Origin: Paenibacillus antarcticus
GTDB taxonomy: Bacteria > Bacillota > Bacilli > Paenibacillales > Paenibacillaceae
DNA: 64,000 bases
NCBI RefSeq assembly: GCF_001637225.1
Contig: NZ_LVJI01000053.1
Location: 19,525 to 83,524 of the forward strand
Reading direction: 5' to 3'
Below are positions 51,608 through 59,519 of this stretch, in pieces. How positions within the stretch are numbered: the stretch's first letter is position 1; each line of letters opens with the position of its first letter. The translations under genes were made by a program, and so were the position numbers. Under the pieces are notes generated by a model. That model saw nothing but the letters and a program-made list of their open reading frames with translations. It was not told where the DNA came from and ran no database searches.

Positions 51608-52594
51608 ATGGCTATCTTAGTAACTGGCGGAGCAGGGTATATTGGTTCACATACCGTGGCAGCATTACTTGATCTTGGGGAAGAAGTTGTTGTAATTGAT
51701 AATTTACAAACAGGACATCGCGAAGCCCTTCTAGGAGGTAAGCTTTATGAAGGAGATTTACGAGATAAAGAGTTACTTGCGAAGTTGTTCAGTGAGAATG
51801 ATATTGATGCGGTTATTCATTTTGCAGCGAATTCTCTTGTAGGAGAAAGTATGCAGAATCCGGTTAAGTATTACGATAATAATGTATTTGGTACGTTGTG
51901 TTTACTTGAAGCGATGGATGCTGCTAATGTTCGTAAAATTGTATTCTCCTCCACGGCAGCTACGTATGGAGAACCTGAAAAAGTACCTATTGTTGAAGGT
52001 GATCGAACGGAGCCTACCAACGTTTATGGTGAAACGAAGTTGATGATGGAGCGCATGATGTCATGGTTCGACAAAGTATTGGGTATTAAATATGTGGCAT
52101 TACGTTATTTCAACGCAGCAGGTGCACATGCTAGCGGCCGCATTGGTGAAGATCACCGACCAGAGAGTCATCTCATTCCATTGGTATTGCAAACTGCATT
52201 GAAACAAAGAGAGAACATCGCTGTATTCGGGGAAGATTATCCTACACCTGATGGAACATGTGTTCGTGATTATATCCACGTTAGTGATCTCGCTGATGCA
52301 CATTATCGTGCAGTAGATTACCTAAGAAGTGGAAATGAAAGTAACGTCTTTAATCTAGGCAACGGACAAGGATTCTCAGTCAAGGAAGTGATTGAAACTG
52401 CGAAGAAAGTAACAGGTCTTGATATTCCTGTTGTGATGCAAGAACGTCGTGCAGGAGACCCTGCCACATTGGTCGCTTCTTCGGATAAAGCGCGTAGCGT
52501 CCTTGGTTGGAATCCATCGCATGCTAACCTAGACAATATTATTCAAAGTGCTTGGAGTTGGCATCAGTCTCATACACAAGGTTATGGAGAATAA
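51608..52594 (+). CDS. galE: UDP-glucose 4-epimerase
   Basis: GalE interconverts UDP-galactose and UDP-glucose. The 328-residue short-chain dehydrogenase-type protein has the NAD motif VTGGAGYIGSHTV at the start. The catalytic SSTAATYGEP and YGETK (YxxxK) follow at about residues 120 and 145, and RYFNAAGAHASG near 173. The AAGGAGGAG ribosome binding site lies in the end of galK, so translation is coupled. Confidence 0.97.
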   Translation: MAILVTGGAGYIGSHTVAALLDLGEEVVVIDNLQTGHREALLGGKLYEGDLRDKELLAKLFSENDIDAVIHFAANSLVGESMQNPVKYYDNNVFGTLCLLEAMDAANVRKIVFSSTAATYGEPEKVPIVEGDRTEPTNVYGETKLMMERMMSWFDKVLGIKYVALRYFNAAGAHASGRIGEDHRPESHLIPLVLQTALKQRENIAVFGEDYPTPDGTCVRDYIHVSDLADAHYRAVDYLRSGNESNVFNLGNGQGFSVKEVIETAKKVTGLDIPVVMQERRAGDPATLVASSDKARSVLGWNPSHANLDNIIQSAWSWHQSHTQGYGE

Positions 52595-52605
52595 GGGGGA
52601 TCAAT

Positions 52606-54195
52606 ATGGATATCGCAACAACAAGAACGCCAGAGCAAGATGAAGTTTTGCATGCGATTGAACGCTTGGTTCAGTTTGCCTTGGATCACCATTTAATTAA
52701 AGCAGATGATGTTGATTACAGTCGTAACCTATTATTGGATCTCTTCCATTTCAGTGAACCATTCGCTTACGAAGTAGATCGTACTATGCAAGATAGTCCA
52801 CAGATCATGATTGATACATTGATTCAATATGGATACGAGATTGGACTTATTCCTGAGAATACGGATACGTATCGTGATCTATTGGATTCTAAGATTATGG
52901 GACTCCTGATGGCACGTCCATCGGAAGTGATTGCAGAGTTTGAAGCTATATCCAATAATCAAGGAATAGAAGCAGCAACGGAACATTTTTACAAAATGAA
53001 CATTGATTCTAATTACATTCGAATGGACCGGGTGTCCAAGAACGTATATTGGAAGCAGGCAACGGCTTATGGCGACATCGAAATGACCATTAACTTGTCT
53101 AAACCCGAGAAGAATTCCAAAGAGATTGCGATGGCGAAGTTACTACCTCCTCCAATCTATCCGAAGTGTCAATTATGTCGAGAAAATGTAGGTTATGCAG
53201 GACGAATCAATCATCCGTCACGTCAGAATCTACGTGTTATCCCATTGGTGATGAATGATGAACCTTGGTTGTTCCAATACTCACCTTACGTGTACTATAA
53301 TGAGCACTGCATCATATTTCATCGCGACCATGTGCCGATGAAGTTGACCAAAGATACATTGAAAAGACTGTTGTCTTTCGTAGATATTGTTCCACATTAT
53401 TTTATTGGATCCAATGCAGATTTACCTATCGTAGGAGGGTCTATTCTAACGCATGATCATTTTCAAGGTGGGCGTCATACATTCCCGATTCAGAATGCTC
53501 CTAAAGAAGCCTTATTTACGCATCATGAATATCCTGAAGTATCCGTAAGTATCGTGAAGTGGCCTATGTCTGTATTACGTATTACTTCACAGGATAGTCA
53601 GGTTCTACTCGAATGTGCTAACAACATATACGAGTCATGGAAGCAATATAGTGATCCTAATGCAGATATTCTGGCCTTTACTAAGAATGAGTCCGGTGTA
53701 GATGTTCCTCATAACACGGTGACACCGATCGTGCACCGTAGTGAGGATGGAGCTTACGAGATGGATCTCGTACTGCGCAATAACCGTACCAACGAGCAGT
53801 ATCCAGATGGAATCTTCCATCCGCATCCAGAAATGCATCACATCAAGAAAGAGAATATTGGCTTAATCGAAGTCATGGGTCTGGCTATATTGCCTGGAAG
53901 ACTGAAGGAAGAGCTCGATCTCGTTGCAAATATTTTAAGTGGTGATGAAGATCTCTACACTTCCGCTATAGCGGGAGAAGTGCCTATGTTGGTTCAACAT
54001 ATCGACTGGATCAAGTTACTTGTTACCGAACATGGCAATCAACAGCACAAAGATGCGGCTGTACAATTGATCCAGTATAAGGTTGGGTGTAAGTTCGTAG
54101 ATATTCTGGGCCATGCAGGTGTATATAAGAGAACAGAGGCAGGACAACAGGCATTTAAATTATTCCTACAGCATTTGGGATATGAGCAATCCTAA
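52606..54195 (+). CDS. galT: UDP-glucose-hexose-1-phosphate uridylyltransferase (Firmicutes type)
   Basis: GalT exchanges galactose-1-P and glucose-1-P on UDP. The 529-residue protein is of the long class II (Firmicutes) type, about 150 residues longer than E. coli GalT. It contains PIYPKCQLCRENVGYAGRIN (about 185), GGSILTHDHFQGGRHTFPI (about 290) with active-site His, and VDILGHAGVYKRTEAGQQA near the end. ATG 52606 follows AAGGGGG. The last gene of galKET, 11 bases after galE. Confidence 0.95.
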   Translation: MDIATTRTPEQDEVLHAIERLVQFALDHHLIKADDVDYSRNLLLDLFHFSEPFAYEVDRTMQDSPQIMIDTLIQYGYEIGLIPENTDTYRDLLDSKIMGLLMARPSEVIAEFEAISNNQGIEAATEHFYKMNIDSNYIRMDRVSKNVYWKQATAYGDIEMTINLSKPEKNSKEIAMAKLLPPPIYPKCQLCRENVGYAGRINHPSRQNLRVIPLVMNDEPWLFQYSPYVYYNEHCIIFHRDHVPMKLTKDTLKRLLSFVDIVPHYFIGSNADLPIVGGSILTHDHFQGGRHTFPIQNAPKEALFTHHEYPEVSVSIVKWPMSVLRITSQDSQVLLECANNIYESWKQYSDPNADILAFTKNESGVDVPHNTVTPIVHRSEDGAYEMDLVLRNNRTNEQYPDGIFHPHPEMHHIKKENIGLIEVMGLAILPGRLKEELDLVANILSGDEDLYTSAIAGEVPMLVQHIDWIKLLVTEHGNQQHKDAAVQLIQYKVGCKFVDILGHAGVYKRTEAGQQAFKLFLQHLGYEQS

Positions 54196-54217
54196 TCGAA
54201 TATAATCTATAATAACG

Positions 54218-54248
54218 ACCGTTCTTCCTCATTGAGGTAGGGCGGTTT
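54218..54248 (+). terminator. Weak terminator after galT
   Basis: ACCG/CGGT and CCTC/GAGG arms with small mismatches, then TTTGTT. Confidence 0.55.
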
Positions 54249-54358
54249 GTTCATCTATCGGGAAAGGTTTATACTATAGGAATGATGAATTATCTTTCGA
54301 AGTGAATTGATAATCTGTCAGAAATGAAATGATTTTATCATCGGAGGCGAAATATTTA

Positions 54359-55522
54359 ATGATAGCATTTGAATTTAATAATCCTACCAAGTTGATCTTC
54401 GGAAGAGGGACGCTTGATTCACTTAAAAGTGAAGTACCTAAATACGGAAATAAAGTATTGTTTCTATATGGTGGCGGTAGCATTAAACGTAGTGGTCTTT
54501 ATGACAATGTCATAGCTTTGTTGAATGAGATTGGAGCTGAAGTTACCGAGTTAGCTGGAGTTGAGCCAAACCCAAGGTTGTCCACGGTACACAAAGGTGT
54601 AGATCTATGTAAAACGAATGGTATTGAACTCATTCTAGCTGTTGGTGGCGGAAGTGTTCTCGACTGTGCTAAGGCAATTGCTGTAGGTGCGAAATATGAT
54701 GGAGATATGTGGGACTTCTTAGAGCGTAAAGCTGCACCTCAGGCTGCTCTTCCTTTAGGAACCGTATTAACGATGGCGGCAACGGGATCTGAAATGAACG
54801 GTGGATCTGTTATAACTAATGAAGTGACACAAGAGAAAATGGGCTGGGGTAGTCCATATGCATATCCTGCATTTTCTATTCTAGATCCAGCGCATACATT
54901 CTCCTTACCTAAGGATCAGACGGTGTATGGTATGGTAGATATTATGTCTCATGTATTAGAACATTACTTTCATTCGGAGAGTAATACGCCTGTACAGGAT
55001 GGATTCTGTGAGACAATTCTACGTACGGTTATCGAGACAGCGCCGAAACTTATTGAAGATCTAGAGAATTTCGAATTACGTTCGACCATTATGTATTGTG
55101 GTACTATGGCATTGAATGGTGTATTGAATATGGGGATGAACGGCGACTGGGCTACTCATAACATAGAACATGCAGTATCAGCTGTATATGATATTCCACA
55201 CGGTGGCGGATTAGCTATCCTGTTCCCGAATTGGATGAAACATAACCAGAATGTTGATATTGCTCGCTTCAAACGATTAGCTATTCAGGTATTTGGTATT
55301 GATCCATCAGGGAAAAGTGATGAGCAGGTTGGGGCTGAAGGAATTGAAGCATTACGTACATTCTGGAATTCTATTGGTGCACCAAGTCGCTTAAGCGAAT
55401 ACGATATTGATGCAAGTCAGATTGAAGTCATGGCGGATAAGGCACTACGTTTTGGTCCTTTCGGTAACTTTAATAAGTTGAATAAAGAAGACGTGATTGA
55501 GATTTATAACATGTCACTTTAA
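54359..55522 (+). CDS. Iron-containing alcohol dehydrogenase (butanol dehydrogenase-like)
   Basis: A 387-residue group III alcohol dehydrogenase of the BDH/YugJ/YqhD type, NAD(P)H-dependent. It starts FEFNNPTKLIFGRGTLDSL, with cofactor motif LAVGGGSVLDCAKAIA (about 92). Metal ligands lie in YGMVDIMSHVLEHYFH (about 190) and NIEHAVSAVYDIPHGGGLAI (about 263). Probably reduces aldehydes. ATG 54359 has GGAGGCG 8 bases upstream. Stands alone after galKET. Confidence 0.93.
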   Translation: MIAFEFNNPTKLIFGRGTLDSLKSEVPKYGNKVLFLYGGGSIKRSGLYDNVIALLNEIGAEVTELAGVEPNPRLSTVHKGVDLCKTNGIELILAVGGGSVLDCAKAIAVGAKYDGDMWDFLERKAAPQAALPLGTVLTMAATGSEMNGGSVITNEVTQEKMGWGSPYAYPAFSILDPAHTFSLPKDQTVYGMVDIMSHVLEHYFHSESNTPVQDGFCETILRTVIETAPKLIEDLENFELRSTIMYCGTMALNGVLNMGMNGDWATHNIEHAVSAVYDIPHGGGLAILFPNWMKHNQNVDIARFKRLAIQVFGIDPSGKSDEQVGAEGIEALRTFWNSIGAPSRLSEYDIDASQIEVMADKALRFGPFGNFNKLNKEDVIEIYNMSL

Positions 55523-55550
55523 AATAATACGATGTAATTTCGATATAAAT

Positions 55551-55598
55551 AAGGGACTCCACCCAAAGGTCTAATGACCTTTGGGTGGAGTCCCTTTT
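55551..55598. terminator. 21-bp perfect-stem terminator
   Basis: A perfect 21-bp inverted repeat (55551-55571 with 55576-55596) with a TAAT loop, flanked by A-rich and TTTT ends. It is the longest perfect hairpin I see in the window. Confidence 0.95.
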
Positions 55599-55734
55599 AT
55601 GATGTCATTTTCCATGGCGTGTTGAATACGTTCTGTTCCTTTATTGTTCTGATCATTCAAATACATTGCCCCTATACAATTAGACAAAAGTGTTCACAAT
55701 TAGTGCCATGGTTATTTACAATACAGGAAATATT

Positions 55735-55760
55735 TGAAACAATAGGGAGGGTTGAACGTA
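55735..55760 (+). promoter_or_regulatory. ECF sigma-W type promoter
   Basis: TGAAAC (55735-55740), 16 bases, CGTA (55757-55760). This is the sigma-W consensus and spacing. It lies 41 bases before the NfeD-flotillin operon, a known sigma-W target in B. subtilis (yuaFGI). Confidence 0.85.
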
Positions 55761-55800
55761 TAAGTTAATATAGACATAGAAATGCGACAGGAGGACGGAA

Positions 55801-56340
55801 ATGATGGAGGCGCTTTATTTAAGTTGTTTAGCGGGAGGAGTGCTGTTTGCCCTAGTAAGTGTGATATTCGGGGACGTACTAAGTAACGCATTGGATGGTA
55901 TTCTTGATTTCTTATCTGTAGATATTCTGAAGCCTATGGTGGTAGCAAGTGCAATTACGGTATTTGGAGGAGCGGGTATTCTAATAACGCGACATACAAG
56001 CTTGAGTATCATTCCGAATTTGTCATTGTCCATCCTAATCGCCATTTTCATTTCCCTTCTTGTGTATTTTCTATATGTCAAACCGATGGAAAACAGTGAG
56101 AATTCTACGGGTTACTCCATCCATGATCTAGTTGGAAAAATTGGAGAAATTACGATTCCTCTTCCTGGCATAGGTTATGGAGAAGTAATGGTTAAGATTG
56201 GAGCGGGGAATGTTCTACATATTGCTTCTAGTCTTGAACAACGTATCATGATCGCTGGTACTCGTGTTGTTATTGTCGATGAAGTAGATGGCGTGTTATT
56301 AGTAACAGAATTTGATGAAAAAAGAGGAGATGATGTCTGA
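55801..56340 (+). CDS. NfeD-like membrane protein (YuaF type)
   Basis: A 179-residue protein with three predicted helices (about 5-28, 44-64, 73-93) and a C-terminal OB-fold-like domain (GKIGEITIPLPGIGYGEVMVKI, about 110-175). NfeD proteins partner with flotillins in membrane microdomains. AGGAGG lies upstream. Its TGA stop overlaps the flotillin ATG by one base (TGATG), so translation is coupled. Confidence 0.85.
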   Translation: MMEALYLSCLAGGVLFALVSVIFGDVLSNALDGILDFLSVDILKPMVVASAITVFGGAGILITRHTSLSIIPNLSLSILIAIFISLLVYFLYVKPMENSENSTGYSIHDLVGKIGEITIPLPGIGYGEVMVKIGAGNVLHIASSLEQRIMIAGTRVVIVDEVDGVLLVTEFDEKRGDDV

Positions 56341-57845
56341 TGGAATCAATACCAGATTATTTGATTATTCCAGCTATTGTAATTGCTGTCATTATTGTAC
56401 TTGGGATGGCATTCTGGGCACGTTATAAGACAGTGGGACCAGATGAGGCGATGATTGTTACAGGTTCTTTCTTGGGTAATCGGAATATTTCAGACGAAGA
56501 TGGTCGTAGAATAAAGATTGTACGTGGAGGTGGAGCATTCATTCTTCCAATATTCCAGCAGTCGCAATTTATTTCACTTCTTTCTCATAAGCTAGATGTC
56601 TCAACCCCTGAAGTATATACCGAGCAAGGTGTACCTGTTATGGCTGATGGTGTAGCGATTATTAAAGTAGGGGGATCCATTGAAGACGTAGTGACAGCTT
56701 CTGAACAATTTATAGGCAAACCTGTTGATGCACTCAGAAGTGAAGCACAGGAAGTGTTGGAAGGGCACCTTCGAGCGATATTAGGAATGATGACTGTAGA
56801 AGAAGTCTACAAGAATCGTGACAAGTTCGCGCAAGAAGTACAGGGTGTGGCTGCAAGGGATCTGAAGAAGATGGGGTTACAAATCGTCTCATTTACAATC
56901 AAGGATTTAAGAGATAAGCACGGATACTTAGAAGCGCTAGGAAAACCTCGTATTGCGACGGTTAAACGTGATGCAGAAATTGCTGAGGCGGATGCAGTAC
57001 GTGATGCGAGAATTCAGAAGGCCAATGCGGAAGAGCAGGGACAGAAAGCCGAACTGCTGAGAGATACAAATATTGCCGAAGCATCGAAGGAAAAAGAATT
57101 GAAGGTCGCTTCATTTAAGAAGGAACAGGACACAGCTAAGGCTGAAGCAGACCAAGCCTACCATATACAAGAAGCACGTGCTAAACAGATTGTGGTAGAA
57201 GAACAGATGCAAGTAGAAATTGTTCGCAAAAACCGTGAAGTAGACTTACAAGAAAAAGAAATATTGGTTCGTCAGTTGCAATATGATGCTGAAGTGAAGA
57301 AAAAGGCAGATGCGGATCGATACTCTGTTGAGATTGGAGCTGAAGCAGATAAAGCACGTAGAATGCTTGAAGCAGATGCGTTGCAATATTCCATCGAGAC
57401 ACAAGCGAAAGCATCGGCAGCACAGAAACGATTGGATGGTCAGGCGGTAGCTGATTCGGAACGGGCCAGAGGTACCGCAGATGCGGACGTAATCCGTCTT
57501 CGTGGGCTCGCTGAAGCAGAAGCGAAGGAAAAGTTGGCTGACGCATTCCAAAAGTACGGAGAAGCTGCCATACTCGATATTGTCATGAAGATGCTGCCTG
57601 AACTTGCAGGCAAGATTGCACAACCACTGGCTTCTATTGATAATCTGACTGTAGTCGACACAGGTAAAGGTGAAGGTGCTGCTCGAGTAAGTAATTACGT
57701 AACCGAATTAATGGCCACTGCACCGGCGATGTTAAAGAATGTTTCTGGGCTCGATATTGAAAGTCTAATTAAAGGTTTTACTCAAAAGAAACCTGAGGTG
57801 CAACCGGTGACATTAGTAACTTCTGATCTACCGTCACAAGAATAG
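56340..57845 (+). CDS. floT: Flotillin-like protein FloT (YuaG)
   Basis: A 501-residue flotillin. It has an N-terminal membrane hairpin (about 6-26), an SPFH/band 7 domain (about 35-210; GPDEAMIVTGSFLG, ISLLSHKLDVSTPEVYTEQG), a long Ala/Glu-rich coiled coil (about 215-400) and a C-terminal region with LPELAGKIAQPLASIDNLTVVD. Flotillins scaffold membrane microdomains and affect fluidity and envelope stress. The sigma-W promoter upstream agrees with its B. subtilis role. Confidence 0.95.
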   Translation: MESIPDYLIIPAIVIAVIIVLGMAFWARYKTVGPDEAMIVTGSFLGNRNISDEDGRRIKIVRGGGAFILPIFQQSQFISLLSHKLDVSTPEVYTEQGVPVMADGVAIIKVGGSIEDVVTASEQFIGKPVDALRSEAQEVLEGHLRAILGMMTVEEVYKNRDKFAQEVQGVAARDLKKMGLQIVSFTIKDLRDKHGYLEALGKPRIATVKRDAEIAEADAVRDARIQKANAEEQGQKAELLRDTNIAEASKEKELKVASFKKEQDTAKAEADQAYHIQEARAKQIVVEEQMQVEIVRKNREVDLQEKEILVRQLQYDAEVKKKADADRYSVEIGAEADKARRMLEADALQYSIETQAKASAAQKRLDGQAVADSERARGTADADVIRLRGLAEAEAKEKLADAFQKYGEAAILDIVMKMLPELAGKIAQPLASIDNLTVVDTGKGEGAARVSNYVTELMATAPAMLKNVSGLDIESLIKGFTQKKPEVQPVTLVTSDLPSQE

Positions 57846-57865
57846 TTGACTTATTTGTGAAGACC

Positions 57866-57905
57866 CAAGCTCTAGTAATGGATAATATTACTAGAGCTTG
57901 ATTTA
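57866..57905 (+). terminator. Terminator after floT
   Basis: A perfect 14-bp stem (57866-57879 with 57887-57900), 7-base loop, AT-rich tail. Confidence 0.8.
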
Positions 57906-57932
57906 TTGTTCGTCTTCATCTTATTTCTGTGG

Positions 57933-57961
57933 TTGACGTATGAGTATATTTTTGTTAATAT
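57933..57961 (+). promoter_or_regulatory. Sigma-A promoter for glcT
   Basis: TTGACG (57933-57938), 17 bases, TAATAT (57956-57961). Confidence 0.7.
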
Positions 57962-57997
57962 CTCATAGCTTGAGGGTATATTAATGAGGTGCTAAAT

Positions 57998-58864
57998 ATG
58001 GGCAATATACAAGTATTTAAGGTGCTAAATAACAACGTCATTATTGCAAACCATCCACAATTTCAGGAAGTTGTAGTTATTGGTAAAGGAATAGGTTTTA
58101 ACTGTAAAGTTGGTGACGATTTACCACTGACGTCCGTTGAGAAAATGTTTATTTTAACCAATGAACAAGAACAAGAACAGTATAAACAATTAATTCCGCA
58201 AGTAGCTGAACATTTGATAGAAATTGTAAATGAAGGTATTTTATACATTAAAGAGCACAGCAAGGTTCCTTTGAATGAGCATATACACATTGCATTAACA
58301 GATCACATATCTTTTGCAATTAAACGTTATGATCAGGGAATTGTACTGCATAATCCGTTTCTATTCGAGACGAAAGAAATGTATCCTGAAGAATATCGAA
58401 TGGCAGAATATGTCGTCGAATTAATTCGCAAGGGATTTAAAGTGGATTTGGAAGAAGATGAAATCGGTTTCGTAGCACTACATATCCATAGTGCTCTTAC
58501 GGATCAACATGTTAATGAGGTTAAGAAACAATCAGAACTTGTTGCTCATTTGGTTGAGATTGTGGAGAAAAGTATGAAATTTCATATTCCACGCGACTCA
58601 TTGGACTATTCAAGATTTATTACGCATTTACGGTTTGCCTTAGAACGTGTACGAAGCGGTAAGGTCGAACAAGAGATTGGCTCATTAGATAAATTGTTAT
58701 ATCAGGAATTTCCAGATTTATATTCATTAGCTTGGAAGATGACTAAAATTATGGAAGAAAAACTACGTAAACCTGTGTATCCATCAGAAGTAAGCTATTT
58801 AACAGTACATCTACAAAGGCTTTCTGAGAAAAATAGTGGCACAGATGATAGAAATTTTGTGTAG
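57998..58864 (+). CDS. glcT: Transcriptional antiterminator GlcT (BglG family)
   Basis: A 288-residue RNA-binding antiterminator. The N-terminal CAT domain (about 1-57; IQVFKVLNNNVIIANHPQ, VVIGKGIGFNCKVGD) binds the RAT hairpin. PRD1 (about 65-170) and PRD2 (about 172-282) carry His residues phosphorylated by the PTS (TDHISFAI, VALHIHSAL, ITHLRFAL, LTVHLQRL). ATG 57998 is 6 bases after GAGGTG. It lies directly before a RAT-terminator and ptsHI, with no ptsG between. Confidence 0.92.
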   Translation: MGNIQVFKVLNNNVIIANHPQFQEVVVIGKGIGFNCKVGDDLPLTSVEKMFILTNEQEQEQYKQLIPQVAEHLIEIVNEGILYIKEHSKVPLNEHIHIALTDHISFAIKRYDQGIVLHNPFLFETKEMYPEEYRMAEYVVELIRKGFKVDLEEDEIGFVALHIHSALTDQHVNEVKKQSELVAHLVEIVEKSMKFHIPRDSLDYSRFITHLRFALERVRSGKVEQEIGSLDKLLYQEFPDLYSLAWKMTKIMEEKLRKPVYPSEVSYLTVHLQRLSEKNSGTDDRNFV

Positions 58865-58873
58865 CAAAAAAAG

Positions 58874-58902
58874 TTGAAAAAGTGTATTAAAGATGTTAGA
58901 AT
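58874..58902 (+). promoter_or_regulatory. Sigma-A promoter for ptsHI
   Basis: TTGAAA (58874-58879), 17 bases, TAGAAT (58897-58902). It starts 10 bases after the glcT stop. Start of transcription near 58909. Confidence 0.75.
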
Positions 58903-58940
58903 GTAGTCGTAGTTCTAAAAACTTAATATTGTACTTACGT

Positions 58941-58969
58941 GTAACTGATTATTTCAGGCATGAGTTAAT
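58941..58969 (+). promoter_or_regulatory. RNA antiterminator (RAT) target of GlcT
   Basis: GTAACTGATTATTTCAGGCA followed by TGAGTTAAT closely matches the ptsG-type RAT, whose conserved parts are ACTGATT and CAGGCATGAGT. TAAC (58942-58945) pairs with GTTA (58964-58967) as the lower stem, with the usual asymmetric internal loop. The match is to the motif as I recall it, not to an alignment. Confidence 0.85.
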
Positions 58970-59062
58970 TTAAAGTATTCTGATTGTTCTCCCCTAAATT
59001 GGGTAATCTAACCTTAGGTTAGAAGAACAACTAAAGGTACTATAAAAAACTCGTGCTTTTTT
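58958..59062 (+). terminator. Conditional terminator overlapping the RAT
   Basis: GCATGAGTT (58958-58966), part of the RAT, pairs with AACTCGTGC (59048-59056) over 9 bp with one wobble, followed by six Ts (59057-59062). The long loop holds its own structure: TTGTTCT/AGAACAA (58984-58990 with 59024-59030) and a palindrome TCTAACC-TTA-GGTTAGA. The RAT and this stem cannot form together, which is the GlcT switch. Confidence 0.8.
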
Positions 59063-59243
59063 GTTTTATGTACGTTTTGAAACAACTTGGCGCTATAGGC
59101 GTACTAGAAGTAGCAACAACTTTCAGGCCATTTCTGATGAGAAGTGATACCGCATTTATGATCGAAGATATTAAGTGGTGATCATCAACTGAATGGATAA
59201 GCACAGAACACAAATAAATTAAAATGAGAGTAGGATGAATATT

Positions 59244-59519
59244 ATGCAAAAAACATTCAAAATTGTGGACGAAGACGGAATTCATGCACGCCCAGCAACG
59301 GCATTGGTAAATGCTGCAACAAAGTTCAAGACAACGGAAGCATTTGCAGAATCTAACGGTAAAAAAGTAACGTTGAAATCGATTCTAGGTGTACTTTCTT
59401 TAGGATTGGAAATGGGAGATACATTGGTACTTATTACAGAAGGTGAGGAAGAAGAAGCAGCCTTAGACAAACTTCAAGAAGTAATGATCAAAGAAGGGTT
59501 AGGCGAACTTCATGAATAA
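59244..59519 (+). CDS. ptsH: Phosphocarrier protein HPr
   Basis: HPr passes phosphate from enzyme I to sugar-specific enzymes II. The 91-residue protein has the active His in DGIHARPAT (residue 14) and the regulatory Ser46 in LKSILGVLSLGL, the HPr kinase site used for CcpA control. Start ATG 59244 gives the usual N-terminus (MQKTFKIV); an in-frame ATG at 59235 sits on the AGGATG ribosome binding site. Overlaps ptsI by 8 bases. Confidence 0.96.
   Translation: MQKTFKIVDEDGIHARPATALVNAATKFKTTEAFAESNGKKVTLKSILGVLSLGLEMGDTLVLITEGEEEEAALDKLQEVMIKEGLGELHE

Noticed and set aside
55551..55598. Terminal inverted repeat of a mobile element
   Set aside because: The two 21-bp arms are 4 bases apart and flanked by A and T runs after a gene, so this is a terminator. 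No transposase is in the window.
57181..57661. Three overlapping ORFs of 73-125 codons opposite the flotillin coiled coil
   Set aside because: They arise from the Ala/Glu codon bias of the coiled coil read in reverse and have no ribosome binding sites.
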